From positions 1-51,801 of the forward strand of contig DASXSF010000062.1 of the NCBI GenBank assembly GCA_036506155.1: 51,801 nt of DNA. The letters run 5' to 3'. The notes under the pieces are model-generated. The model ran no database searches. It was given only the letters and a program-made list of their open reading frames with translations, and had not been told where the DNA came from. Positions within the stretch are counted from its first letter, which is position 1. The number at the start of each line of letters is the position of its first letter. A program made the translations under genes and the position numbers. This stretch comes from DASXRA01 sp036506155. Its GTDB lineage: Bacteria; Actinomycetota; Actinomycetes; Mycobacteriales; Jatrophihabitantaceae. Below, in pieces: positions 16,707 to 24,057 of the stretch.

Positions 16707-18929
16707 ATGCACTCGGTGTCCAGCGTGGCGGGCGTTCGGCGCCCGTGGTTGGAGCGGGTGCTGGATGTCGTCCGGCAGCTCGGTGCGAGCCGTGACCTCG
16801 ACGAGACGCTGAGCCGGATCGTCCAGGGCGTCGTGGACGTGCTCCAGTTCGATGCCGCGGCGATCAACGTCCGCGACGAGTCCGGTGACGCGCTGCGGGT
16901 CGCCGCAGTCGCCGGGCCACCCGAGCTCGAGCAGCTGCGCGGGCAGGACAGCCCGCTGCGCTACTTCATCGACCTGCTCGACGCCTCCGAGCAGTGGGGC
17001 GCCCTGCGCTTCTTCAGCCACGAACGCGACCAGGAGACGGTCGACCGCGTCGCCAGGTGGACTCCGCACGCCACGGCGGCGGCGCAGCCAGGCGCCTGGC
17101 AGCCAGGAGACGAGCTGATGGCCCCGTTGCACGACCGCGACGGCGTGCTGATCGGGGTCCTGAGCGTCGACCAGCCCCGGAGCGGCCTGGTACCGGATGT
17201 CGAGCAGCGCACTATCCTGGAGCTGTTTGCCGCGCAGGCCGCGATCGCCATCGCCGATGGCATGGCGCGCCGGGAGTCGGAGTCGCGGCGCCGCGAGGCG
17301 GAGCGCCGTTGGCAGCTGGCGTTCGAGCAGAACCCGGTCGGTTCCGCGCTCGTCGACGTGAACGGCCGGTTGACCCAATGCAACGACGCGCTTGTCAACC
17401 TGATCGGCTACTCCCGCGACGAGCTGCTGGGGCGCACATTCGCCGAGATCACGCATCCCGACGACATCGACAAGAACCTCGAGCTGTTCGCCGAGCTGCT
17501 TGCCGGCAAGCGGGACAGCTACCAGCTCGAGAAGCGGTACGTGCACCGCGACGGTCATGTCATCTGGGGGCTGCTGCACGCAGGCGTGATCCGCGACGAG
17601 AACGGCGGAGTGCTCACGCTGGTCGGCCAGATCGACGACATCACGGTGCGTAAGCAGGCTGAGGAGCAGATCGCGCACCGGTCCAGCCACGACCCGCTGA
17701 CCGACCTGCCCAACCGGCTGCAGCTGGAGGAGGTGCTCGCCGAGTGCATAGCGTCCGGGCACCCCGCCGGTGCGTTGTGCTGCGGCATCGATCGCTTCAA
17801 GACCGTCAACGACAGCCTGGGTCACGACGCCGGTGATGAGCTGATCCGGGCGGTGGCAGCGCGGCTGCGCGAGACGCTGCCGTCCGCCATGACGGTCGGC
17901 CGCATCGGCGGCGACGAGTTCGTGGTCGTCGTCCCGGGGGAGGCCGATCCCGAGGCACTGCGCGGCATTGCCGGCGCGCTGCTCGCGGCACTGCGCGAAC
18001 CGGTCCCGCTCCGCGGGCATCGGCACACGGTGAGCATGAGCATCGGCGCGACCGTGAGCAGTCCGCGGCACGCCCATCCGGATGAGGTGCTGCGTGACGC
18101 TGACCAGGCGCTGCGTCGCGCGAAGCGGCAGGGCCGGGCGCGCGTCGAGTTCTACGACCCCACGCAAGACCATCCGGCGACCGTCGTCGACCTCGAGCTG
18201 GAAGAAGCGCTGCGGAGCGCGCTGGACACCGGCACCGGGCTCATGCCGCACTTCCAGCCGATCGTCAGCCTGGACACGAACGCCCCGGTGGGCTACGAGG
18301 CGCTGATCCGGTGGCAGCACCCGGATCGGGGGCTGCTGGAGCCGGACGACTTCCTGCCGATGGCTGAGCAGACCGGGCTGATCGCGCCGCTCGGCTGGCA
18401 CATGGTCGAGCTGTGCTGCCAAGCCGCGGCAGACCCGCGGCTCACCGGCGGCTGGTCGCGCTGGGTTGCGGTCAACGCCTCGGGTAGCCAGCTCGGGCGC
18501 TCCCAGCTGGCGCTCGCGGTCCGGTCCGCGCTCGACGCCGCCAACCTGCCGGCGGAGCGGCTGCATCTCGAGATCACCGAGACGGCACTGGTCGACGCCT
18601 CGCCCGCCGCGATCAAAGAGGTGCGCGAGGTCGCCGACATGGGCGTGCGCATAGCCCTGGACGATTTCGGGACGGGTTACTCGTCGCTCTCGCTGCTGCG
18701 TGACCTGCCGGTGAGCGTTGTCAAGATCGACCGCAGCTTCATCAAGCCGATCGCATCCGATCGCAGCGCGCGCGCCATCGTCCGCAGTGTGATCGCCCTT
18801 TGCCGGGAGCTAGGGGTCACCACGGTCGGCGAGGGTGTCGAGACGGACGAGCAGATCACCTCGTTGCGCGCGCTCGGCGCGACGCTCGCCCAGGGGTACC
18901 TGCTAGGGCGGCCAGCTCCGTTGGCGTGA
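16707..18929 (+). CDS. Bifunctional diguanylate cyclase/phosphodiesterase, GAF-PAS-GGDEF-EAL
   Basis: A 740-residue soluble signalling protein controlling c-di-GMP. Domains in order: GAF (about 15-185), PAS (about 205-325, with NPVGSALVDVNGRLTQCNDA), GGDEF (about 330-490) and EAL (about 500-735). The cyclase site GRIGGDEFVVVV (about 401) is intact, as are EAL motifs GYEALIRWQHP (about 531), NASGSQL, LEITETAL, LDDFGTGYSSLSLL, VVKIDRSFI and GEGVETDEQ. No RxxD product-inhibition site is seen before GGDEF. Both activities are therefore possible, controlled by small ligands bound by GAF/PAS. Start taken at ATG 16707; GTG 16692 is an alternative. It is monocistronic. Confidence 0.93.
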   Translation: MHSVSSVAGVRRPWLERVLDVVRQLGASRDLDETLSRIVQGVVDVLQFDAAAINVRDESGDALRVAAVAGPPELEQLRGQDSPLRYFIDLLDASEQWGALRFFSHERDQETVDRVARWTPHATAAAQPGAWQPGDELMAPLHDRDGVLIGVLSVDQPRSGLVPDVEQRTILELFAAQAAIAIADGMARRESESRRREAERRWQLAFEQNPVGSALVDVNGRLTQCNDALVNLIGYSRDELLGRTFAEITHPDDIDKNLELFAELLAGKRDSYQLEKRYVHRDGHVIWGLLHAGVIRDENGGVLTLVGQIDDITVRKQAEEQIAHRSSHDPLTDLPNRLQLEEVLAECIASGHPAGALCCGIDRFKTVNDSLGHDAGDELIRAVAARLRETLPSAMTVGRIGGDEFVVVVPGEADPEALRGIAGALLAALREPVPLRGHRHTVSMSIGATVSSPRHAHPDEVLRDADQALRRAKRQGRARVEFYDPTQDHPATVVDLELEEALRSALDTGTGLMPHFQPIVSLDTNAPVGYEALIRWQHPDRGLLEPDDFLPMAEQTGLIAPLGWHMVELCCQAAADPRLTGGWSRWVAVNASGSQLGRSQLALAVRSALDAANLPAERLHLEITETALVDASPAAIKEVREVADMGVRIALDDFGTGYSSLSLLRDLPVSVVKIDRSFIKPIASDRSARAIVRSVIALCRELGVTTVGEGVETDEQITSLRALGATLAQGYLLGRPAPLA

Positions 18930-18938
18930 ACCCGGTGA

Positions 18939-19397
18939 TCAGGTTTCGCCACCGATGTCTGTTTCGTACGCTTCGAAGACCAACTCGGCCTCGCGCCGGC
19001 GATGACGGTCGAGCCGGTCGAGCAGCTCGGCGCCGAGCGCGCGGACCGCGTCCACCGGACCGGCCGGCGCCCACGCACGCATTCCGTCGAGCAGGTCGAC
19101 GAGCACCGCATGCTCGGCGGTGAGGCGGCCCACGGCGTATGACAGCCGTGGGGCGACCTCGACGACGTCATGATGCAGGCCTTCTGGGCCTTCCGTGACC
19201 GCGAGATGACCGTGCACGTCGGCGGACAGCTCGGCGAGTGCCAGCACCACCCGGTTCCGCCACGCCGCGAGGCGTCCGGACGCAGGCGCCGCAAGCGCCT
19301 GTCGCAGTCCCGCCATCGACTCGAAGAGCTCGGCGCGACGGCGACGCAACGCGTCCAAATCTGGGGCGAATATGGTCGTATCCCAAGGAGCGTTCAT
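18939..19397 (-). CDS. Hemerythrin-like domain protein
   Basis: A 152-residue helical protein with spaced His and Glu residues typical of the hemerythrin HHE fold: DVHGHLAVTEG, LHHDVVEVAPRLSYAVGRLTAEH and DRHRRREAELVFEAYETDIGG. Such proteins hold a di-iron centre and sense or store O2, NO or iron, but I cannot verify all ligands. GGAGG lies seven to eight bases before the ATG, supporting this start. It is tail to tail with the GGDEF-EAL gene (nine bases apart) and divergent from the S9 peptidase gene, about 100 bases away. Confidence 0.78.
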   Translation of the reverse strand: MNAPWDTTIFAPDLDALRRRRAELFESMAGLRQALAAPASGRLAAWRNRVVLALAELSADVHGHLAVTEGPEGLHHDVVEVAPRLSYAVGRLTAEHAVLVDLLDGMRAWAPAGPVDAVRALGAELLDRLDRHRRREAELVFEAYETDIGGET

Positions 19398-19500
19398 GCG
19401 GGCCTCCCCGGGGGCAAGGTGGCGGCTCCTAGATGGTCGCAGCCCGGTGCTGATTCGTCTACGGTCCGTGAGCCCTGTGTGCCGTGGCAGGGTGCATGTC

Positions 19501-21279
19501 GTGACTGACCGAGTGCGCGAGATGTTCGAACTGTGCTCATCGATCCTGTTCGACGTCGACGATGCCGGTCGCCTGCTGATCGGTAACGACGAGTCGGGTT
19601 CCACGCAGTTGCACGAACTTGCTCCGGACGGCCACCGCAGCGTGCTGACCGCCCTCGGCGAGCCGTGCTGGGGGCGATACCTGCCGGGACAGCGAGCCTT
19701 GGTCGTCTCCGCGGACGACGGTGGCACCGAGCGCGCCCAACTGTGGCTGCGGAGCCTGGACGGCGACCGACCCGGCCTCGAGCCCCTTGTCACCGATCCG
19801 GCCTATATCCACACACTGCTCGACGTCGCCGCCGATCGCGTCGTCTATGCCACCAACCGTCGCAACGGCGTTGACTTCGACGTTGTGCTGCGCACCGTGT
19901 CGTCCGGCGCAGAGCAGGTGATATGGAACGGTGGCGGCTGGTTCACCGCGGCGGCGCTGTCGCCGGACGGGCAGTACATCGCGTTGCAGCGTGAGTCGTT
20001 GCGGCCCGCGTCGACCCAGCTGTTTCTGGCCGACATCGCGACGGGCACCGTCGCGCCGATCACCGATGCCGAGCTGCCCGGCGAGTGGCTCGCTCCGCGC
20101 TGGATGGGCAGCGCGGTCCTGTCGGCATCCGACGCCGGCGCCGAGTTCCACTCGGTGCGACGCTACGACGTGGCGACGCGTTCCTGGTCCGTCCTGCTCG
20201 ATGCCGACGGCAGCGACTGCGACGCGTGGCCGTCACCCGATGGGACGCGGCTGGCGGTCGTCACGCGCGACGACGGCTCGGACCGGCTCGCGGTGTACGA
20301 CGTCGTCGGATCGGCGCTCACCGGCCGGGCCGAGGTCGCATTGCCGCATGCCGGGGTCGTCAGCTTCCGCAGGCAGCTCTGCTGGTCGCCCCTCTCGAGC
20401 GAGCTCGGCCTGACGTTCTCGTCGCCGATTCAACCGCCGGATGTGTACGTCTGGACGAACGGGGCGATCGAGCGGCGCACCGTCTCCAACCCGCAGCTCG
20501 CCACCGCCGGACTCGTCCAGCCGTCGTCGCATCGCGTGCCCACGCCGGACGGCGAGCAGGTGCCGGTGTTCGTCTACGCCGGCGGTGCTACGGCCGTGCT
20601 GGCGATCCACGGCGGTCCCGAGGCGGCGTGCGTGCGGGATTGGTCGCCGATGCACGCCGCGTTGGCGCTCGCCGGGCACACCGTGGTGGCCCCGAACGTG
20701 CGCGGCTCGGCGGGCTACGGGCGGCGGTGGCTGTCGCTCGACGACGTGGAGCTGCGCCTCGACTCAGTTGCTGACCTTGCGGCCATCCACGGGTGGCTGC
20801 CTTCGCTGGGCGTCGATGCGCGGCGCGTCGCGCTGTACGGCGGCTCGTACGGCGGGTACATGGTGCTCGCCGGGCTGGCGTTCCAACCCGAGCTGTGGGC
20901 CGCCGGCGTCGACGTGGTCGGCATTTCGTCGCTGGTGACATTCCTCGAGAACACGTCGGCGTACCGGCGTGCGTACCGCGAGCGCGAGTACGGCAGCCTC
21001 GCGGACGACCGCGAGTTCCTCGAGAAGGCGTCGCCACTGTCCCGGCTCGGCGACGTGCGTGCCCCGCTGTTCGTCGTGCACGGCGCGAACGACCCCCGCG
21101 TCCCGTTGAGCGAGGCGGAACAGATCGCCGCCGCGCTGCGCTCGCGCGGCATCGAGTGCGAACTGCGTGTCTACCCGGATGAGGGCCACGGCCTTGCCAA
21201 GCGCGCGAACCGTCTCGACGCCTACCCCCGCGCGGTCGGCTTCCTCTCGCGACACCTACACACCGTTGCCTCGCGATGA
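19501..21279 (+). CDS. S9 family (prolyl oligopeptidase-like) serine peptidase
   Basis: A 592-residue cytoplasmic peptidase: an N-terminal beta-propeller (about 1-350, with DVDDAGRLLIGNDESG and LSPDGQYIALQRES) and a C-terminal alpha/beta-hydrolase domain. The nucleophile is in LYGGSYGGYMVLAG (about Ser 448), the Asp in HGANDPRVP (about 531) and the His in PDEGHGLAKR (about 563). These place it in S9, acylaminoacyl-peptidase/DPP-like. Start taken at GTG 19501, after the divergent hemerythrin gene; longer frames overlap that gene. Its stop codon TGA is the first three bases of palindromic repeat B. Confidence 0.92.
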   Translation: MTDRVREMFELCSSILFDVDDAGRLLIGNDESGSTQLHELAPDGHRSVLTALGEPCWGRYLPGQRALVVSADDGGTERAQLWLRSLDGDRPGLEPLVTDPAYIHTLLDVAADRVVYATNRRNGVDFDVVLRTVSSGAEQVIWNGGGWFTAAALSPDGQYIALQRESLRPASTQLFLADIATGTVAPITDAELPGEWLAPRWMGSAVLSASDAGAEFHSVRRYDVATRSWSVLLDADGSDCDAWPSPDGTRLAVVTRDDGSDRLAVYDVVGSALTGRAEVALPHAGVVSFRRQLCWSPLSSELGLTFSSPIQPPDVYVWTNGAIERRTVSNPQLATAGLVQPSSHRVPTPDGEQVPVFVYAGGATAVLAIHGGPEAACVRDWSPMHAALALAGHTVVAPNVRGSAGYGRRWLSLDDVELRLDSVADLAAIHGWLPSLGVDARRVALYGGSYGGYMVLAGLAFQPELWAAGVDVVGISSLVTFLENTSAYRRAYREREYGSLADDREFLEKASPLSRLGDVRAPLFVVHGANDPRVPLSEAEQIAAALRSRGIECELRVYPDEGHGLAKRANRLDAYPRAVGFLSRHLHTVASR

Positions 21280-21345
21280 TCTTGGAGTTGTGGTCGCTAT
21301 CCGACCGTAAGTCCAAGATCACGCGATAAGGGGCGGCGGAATTCC
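21277..21345. repeat. Type 1 palindromic repeat, copy B, with tail
   Basis: The palindrome spans 21277-21322 (TGATCTTGGAGTT ... AAGTCCAAGATCAC with inner GGTCG/CGACC). A conserved G-rich tail follows to about 21345 (gcgataaggggcggcggaa). It lies between convergent genes and gives both their stop codons: TGA 21277-21279 for the S9 peptidase, and the minus-strand stop at 21297. It is likely to end transcription from both sides. Confidence 0.9.
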
Positions 21346-22244
21346 AGCGCACGGGCGCGCAGCCAGTCGTCGACCTCGGCCACCCAGGCGAGGCCTCCGT
21401 CCCGGATTGCCGACGGCGGGTAGTGCGTGACGGCGTAGCCGGCCTTGGTGAGCCGGTTGTGCCGGGCCATCGTGGCCTTCCACTCGGCCTCGGAGAGGTG
21501 GTACTCGCGGCTGTCGATCTCGAGCACGGCGCGCAGCTCGCGCCAGAGGATATCGGCGACGGCGATCACTCGACCGCCATGGACGATAGGTGCGTTCAGC
21601 TCGAACGTAGGGACGCCGCCGACACTCAAGAGCTCTGCGGCCTCGGCCTCCGCTATGGAACGCGCGCCGGCGACCGCGTCGGCCAGTGCGAGCCGCAGCG
21701 CCGCGCTGTTGCGGCGGGCCGCATACTGCAGCTGCGCGGTCAGCTCCTCGACGGAGCACAGTTCGCGCTGGACGGCTGTGGTGACCAGGGCGCGCACGGG
21801 GCGCGCCCGGGCAGACTGTAGCGCGTTATCAACCACCGCGCGAGCCGGCATGACCACGCGGGCGAGCGGCAGCAGCGGGTCATCCGCGGCAGTCATGCGG
21901 CACGGCAGCGGCCCCGCTACCTTGCGGATCCACACCCGCCCCGCACGGCGGCTGCCGCCACGCGTAGTCACCACGAGCACGTCGTCCGAGGGCGGCGTGC
22001 GACTGCCGATTCCGACGAGCCGAGCGGCGTCCCATCCGCTCAGTGCGCCGTGCGATCCGACGATTGCCAGGCCTGCGAGCGCCCAGTCCGCCCGGCTGGG
22101 CTCGTCGGGCCGGGTGAGCACCACGCCGCGAGCGAGCTGACGCCACCGCCCGTGCTGAATTTCGGTACGCGCCCTCGCCCGGCTGACGCCGCAGATATCT
22201 GCAATCGCCGGGGTAAGCACGCGTGGAAGGTCGGCCGGTCGCAC
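21297..22244 (-). CDS. wHTH-DUF559 (AbiEi-like/nuclease-fold) protein
   Basis: About 315 residues. The N-terminal part (LTPAIADICGVSRARARTEI, then GRWRQLARGVVLT) is a winged-helix of the AbiEi-antitoxin/DUF4095 type. The C-terminal 120 residues (VIAVADILWRELRAVLEIDSREYHLS, ATMARHNRLTKAGYAVTHYPPSAI) are a DUF559/restriction-endonuclease-like fold with D...E-x-D pattern. Such proteins are common single genes in actinobacteria; no toxin partner is adjacent. The start is uncertain: the GTG at 22244 precedes the folded part, and the longer frame runs back into repeats C and D. Its last codons lie in repeat B. Confidence 0.78.
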   Translation of the reverse strand: MRPADLPRVLTPAIADICGVSRARARTEIQHGRWRQLARGVVLTRPDEPSRADWALAGLAIVGSHGALSGWDAARLVGIGSRTPPSDDVLVVTTRGGSRRAGRVWIRKVAGPLPCRMTAADDPLLPLARVVMPARAVVDNALQSARARPVRALVTTAVQRELCSVEELTAQLQYAARRNSAALRLALADAVAGARSIAEAEAAELLSVGGVPTFELNAPIVHGGRVIAVADILWRELRAVLEIDSREYHLSEAEWKATMARHNRLTKAGYAVTHYPPSAIRDGGLAWVAEVDDWLRARALEFRRPLSRDLGLTVG

Positions 22245-22368
22245 AGCGCTCAGCCTGGGTAGGGCCCGACCCGGGCGCCAGTCCGTCGCGCCTTCTGTGG
22301 AGAACCGTTCGAAGGCCGCCCGACCCGTTCGAACACTCTGGGCGGTGATCCGCTGGAGCACCCGGGCC

Positions 22369-22440
22369 GTGACCTTGGACTTGTGGTCGCTATCCGACCG
22401 TAAGTCCAAGATCACGCAATGGGGAGCGGCGGAGCCCCAG
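22369..22440. repeat. Type 1 palindromic repeat, copy C, with tail
   Basis: Palindrome 22369-22415, GTGACCTTGGACTT ... AAGTCCAAGATCAC, arms 13 of 14 matched, then inner GGTCG (loop ctatc) CGACC. The tail gcaatggggagcggcgga continues as in copy B. It lies in the gap upstream of the DUF559 gene. Copy D follows directly. Confidence 0.9.
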
Positions 22441-22480
22441 TACCGTAAGTCCAAGATCATCGCGGCATGGGGGGTGGCGG
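22441..22480. repeat. Type 1 palindromic repeat, half copy D
   Basis: Only the right half is present: ACCGTAAGTCCAAGATCAT (22442-22460) followed by the G-rich tail cgcggcatgggggg. It ends just before the stop of the ECF sigma gene (22484, minus strand) and follows copy C without a gap, as if by partial duplication. Confidence 0.82.
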
Positions 22481-22483
22481 CGA

Positions 22484-23707
22484 CTATGACAGCGACTTCA
22501 GGCGGTCGGCCAAGAAGCGGCGCTCCACCTCGTTCTCCGTGAGCAACAGCGCCTCTTCGTAGGCGGTTCGCGCCTCGTCCATGCGGCCGAGCCGGCGGAG
22601 GAAGTCGGCGCGCGCCGCGGCGAGGTATCCGTAGCCGGCAAGCTGCGGCTCGGCGGCGAGCGCGTCGAGCACGGCCAGCCCGTCGGACGGCCCGGATGCG
22701 AAGCCCAGCGCCACGCCGCGGTTGAGTGCCACCACCGGCGACGGCCAGATGTCGACGAGCAGGTCATACAGCCCTACGAGCTCGCGCCAGTCGGTCTCGT
22801 CCCAGCTCGGCGCCTCGGCGTGGACGGCGGCGATCGCGGCCATGAGTGCGAACCGCCCGGGCGGGCGGCGGCGCAGCGCCTCACTCACCAGGCCGACGCC
22901 CTCGGCGATGGCAGCCTGGTCCCAGCGGGAACGATCCTGCTCGGCGAGCAGCATCAGCCGGCCGTCATCGGCGACCCGAGTCGACCGCCGCGCATCGGTG
23001 AGCACGATCAGCCCGAGCAGGCCCGCCACGTCGGCATCAGAGGGCAGGAGCAGCCGCAGCATCCGGGCGAGGTCCAGCGCCCGCTCGACCAGGTCGCGGC
23101 GCACCAGTGACGCGCCGGCCGGAGCGGTGTGTCCGGTCGTGAACAGCAGATGCACGACGGTGAGCACCGCGTCAATGCGTTCCGGCAACGCGGCCGCCTG
23201 CGGTACCTCGTACGGAATGCGCGCTGCTGCGATCTTCTTCTTTGCGCGCGTGATGCGGGCAGCCATGGTGGGCTCGCTGACGAGGAACGCATGCGCCACC
23301 TCGGCCGTGGTGAGCCCGCACAGCAGCCGCAGCGTCAGGGCCACTTGCGCGGGTTGCGCGAGGGCCGGGTGGCAACACGTGAAGATCAGCCGCAAGCGGT
23401 CATCGGGAATCTCCGGCTGGGGAGTCGGGTCGGCCTCGTCGAGAAGCAGCGGCAGCCGTGCCCGCAGCGAGGCGTCCCGGCGCAGCAGGTCGAGGGCACG
23501 CCGCCGCGCCACCGTGGTGAGCCATGCGCCGGGGTTGGCAGGCACGCCCCGCGAGTCCCAGGTCGAGAGCGCCCGTGCATATGCGTCCTGGACGCATTCC
23601 TCGGCCAGGTCGATGTCGTGGGTGACGCGCACCGTCGCGGCGAGAACGAACCCCCACTCGCGACGGTGCGCCTCCGCGACCGCGGCCGCGGCCGCGACTT
23701 CAGACAT
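22484..23707 (-). CDS. ECF42-type RNA polymerase sigma factor with C-terminal TPR-like domain
   Basis: A 407-residue sigma factor. Region 2 is at about 15-75 (DIDLAEECVQDAYARAL, LTTVARRRALDLLRRD) and region 4 at about 100-160 (LTLRLLCGLTTAEVAHAFLV, SEPTMAARITRAKKKI). The long C-terminal part carries the helical repeat block ending NRGVALGFASGP...GRMDEARTAYEEALLLTENE and ERRFLADRLKSL, characteristic of group ECF42, which has no anti-sigma factor and is governed by its own C-terminal domain. The DGPF/YCII gene ends two bases upstream, the usual ECF42 partner. Confidence 0.93.
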   Translation of the reverse strand: MSEVAAAAAVAEAHRREWGFVLAATVRVTHDIDLAEECVQDAYARALSTWDSRGVPANPGAWLTTVARRRALDLLRRDASLRARLPLLLDEADPTPQPEIPDDRLRLIFTCCHPALAQPAQVALTLRLLCGLTTAEVAHAFLVSEPTMAARITRAKKKIAAARIPYEVPQAAALPERIDAVLTVVHLLFTTGHTAPAGASLVRRDLVERALDLARMLRLLLPSDADVAGLLGLIVLTDARRSTRVADDGRLMLLAEQDRSRWDQAAIAEGVGLVSEALRRRPPGRFALMAAIAAVHAEAPSWDETDWRELVGLYDLLVDIWPSPVVALNRGVALGFASGPSDGLAVLDALAAEPQLAGYGYLAAARADFLRRLGRMDEARTAYEEALLLTENEVERRFLADRLKSLS

Positions 23708-23709
23708 GC

Positions 23710-24042
23710 TCAGTCGAACACCCGGACCGGCCGGACCTCGACACCGCCGAACGGCGCCGGCACGTCCTTGGCGATGGCGATGGCCTCGTCCAGGTTCGCC
23801 GCCTCGATGAGGTAGTAGCCGCCGAGGCCTTCCTTCGTTTCGGCGAACGCCCCGTCGGTCACGGTTCCCTGGCGGATGGACGTTGCGGTATCGCTGGCCC
23901 AGAGCGCCTTGCCGCCCCTCGTTGCGGCGCCGTGCTTCTCAGCGAAGGCGTTGTGTCCCTCGAGCACCGACTCGTAGGTCGCCTTGTCGGCGTTCGCCCA
24001 GGCCTTCTCGTCCTCGTAGATCAGGATCAGGTACTCGGCCAT
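23710..24042 (-). CDS. DGPF/YCII-family protein, ECF42 partner
   Basis: A 110-residue ferredoxin-like-fold protein, AEYLILIYEDEKAWANAD at the start and TDGAFAETKEGLGGYYLIEA in the middle, where DGAFAE is the DGPF motif with one substitution. YCII relatives sometimes act as small lyases or hydrolases; the role of DGPF proteins is not known, but they are regularly encoded with, and controlled by, ECF42 sigma factors. AGGAGAG precedes the ATG. It lies 15 bases after the MFS gene and two bases before the sigma gene in a likely operon. Confidence 0.93.
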   Translation of the reverse strand: MAEYLILIYEDEKAWANADKATYESVLEGHNAFAEKHGAATRGGKALWASDTATSIRQGTVTDGAFAETKEGLGGYYLIEAANLDEAIAIAKDVPAPFGGVEVRPVRVFD

Positions 24043-24057
24043 GATGCCTCTCTCCTT

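Noticed and set aside
16656..18566. 636-codon minus-strand frame opposite the GGDEF-EAL gene
   Set aside because: It mirrors a gene with complete GAF-PAS-GGDEF-EAL motifs and has no recognisable domain of its own.
21297..22460. Longer start of the DUF559-type gene through repeats C and D
   Set aside because: The extra 72 codons are repeat DNA translated by chance, including VILDLRSDSDH also found opposite repeat B.
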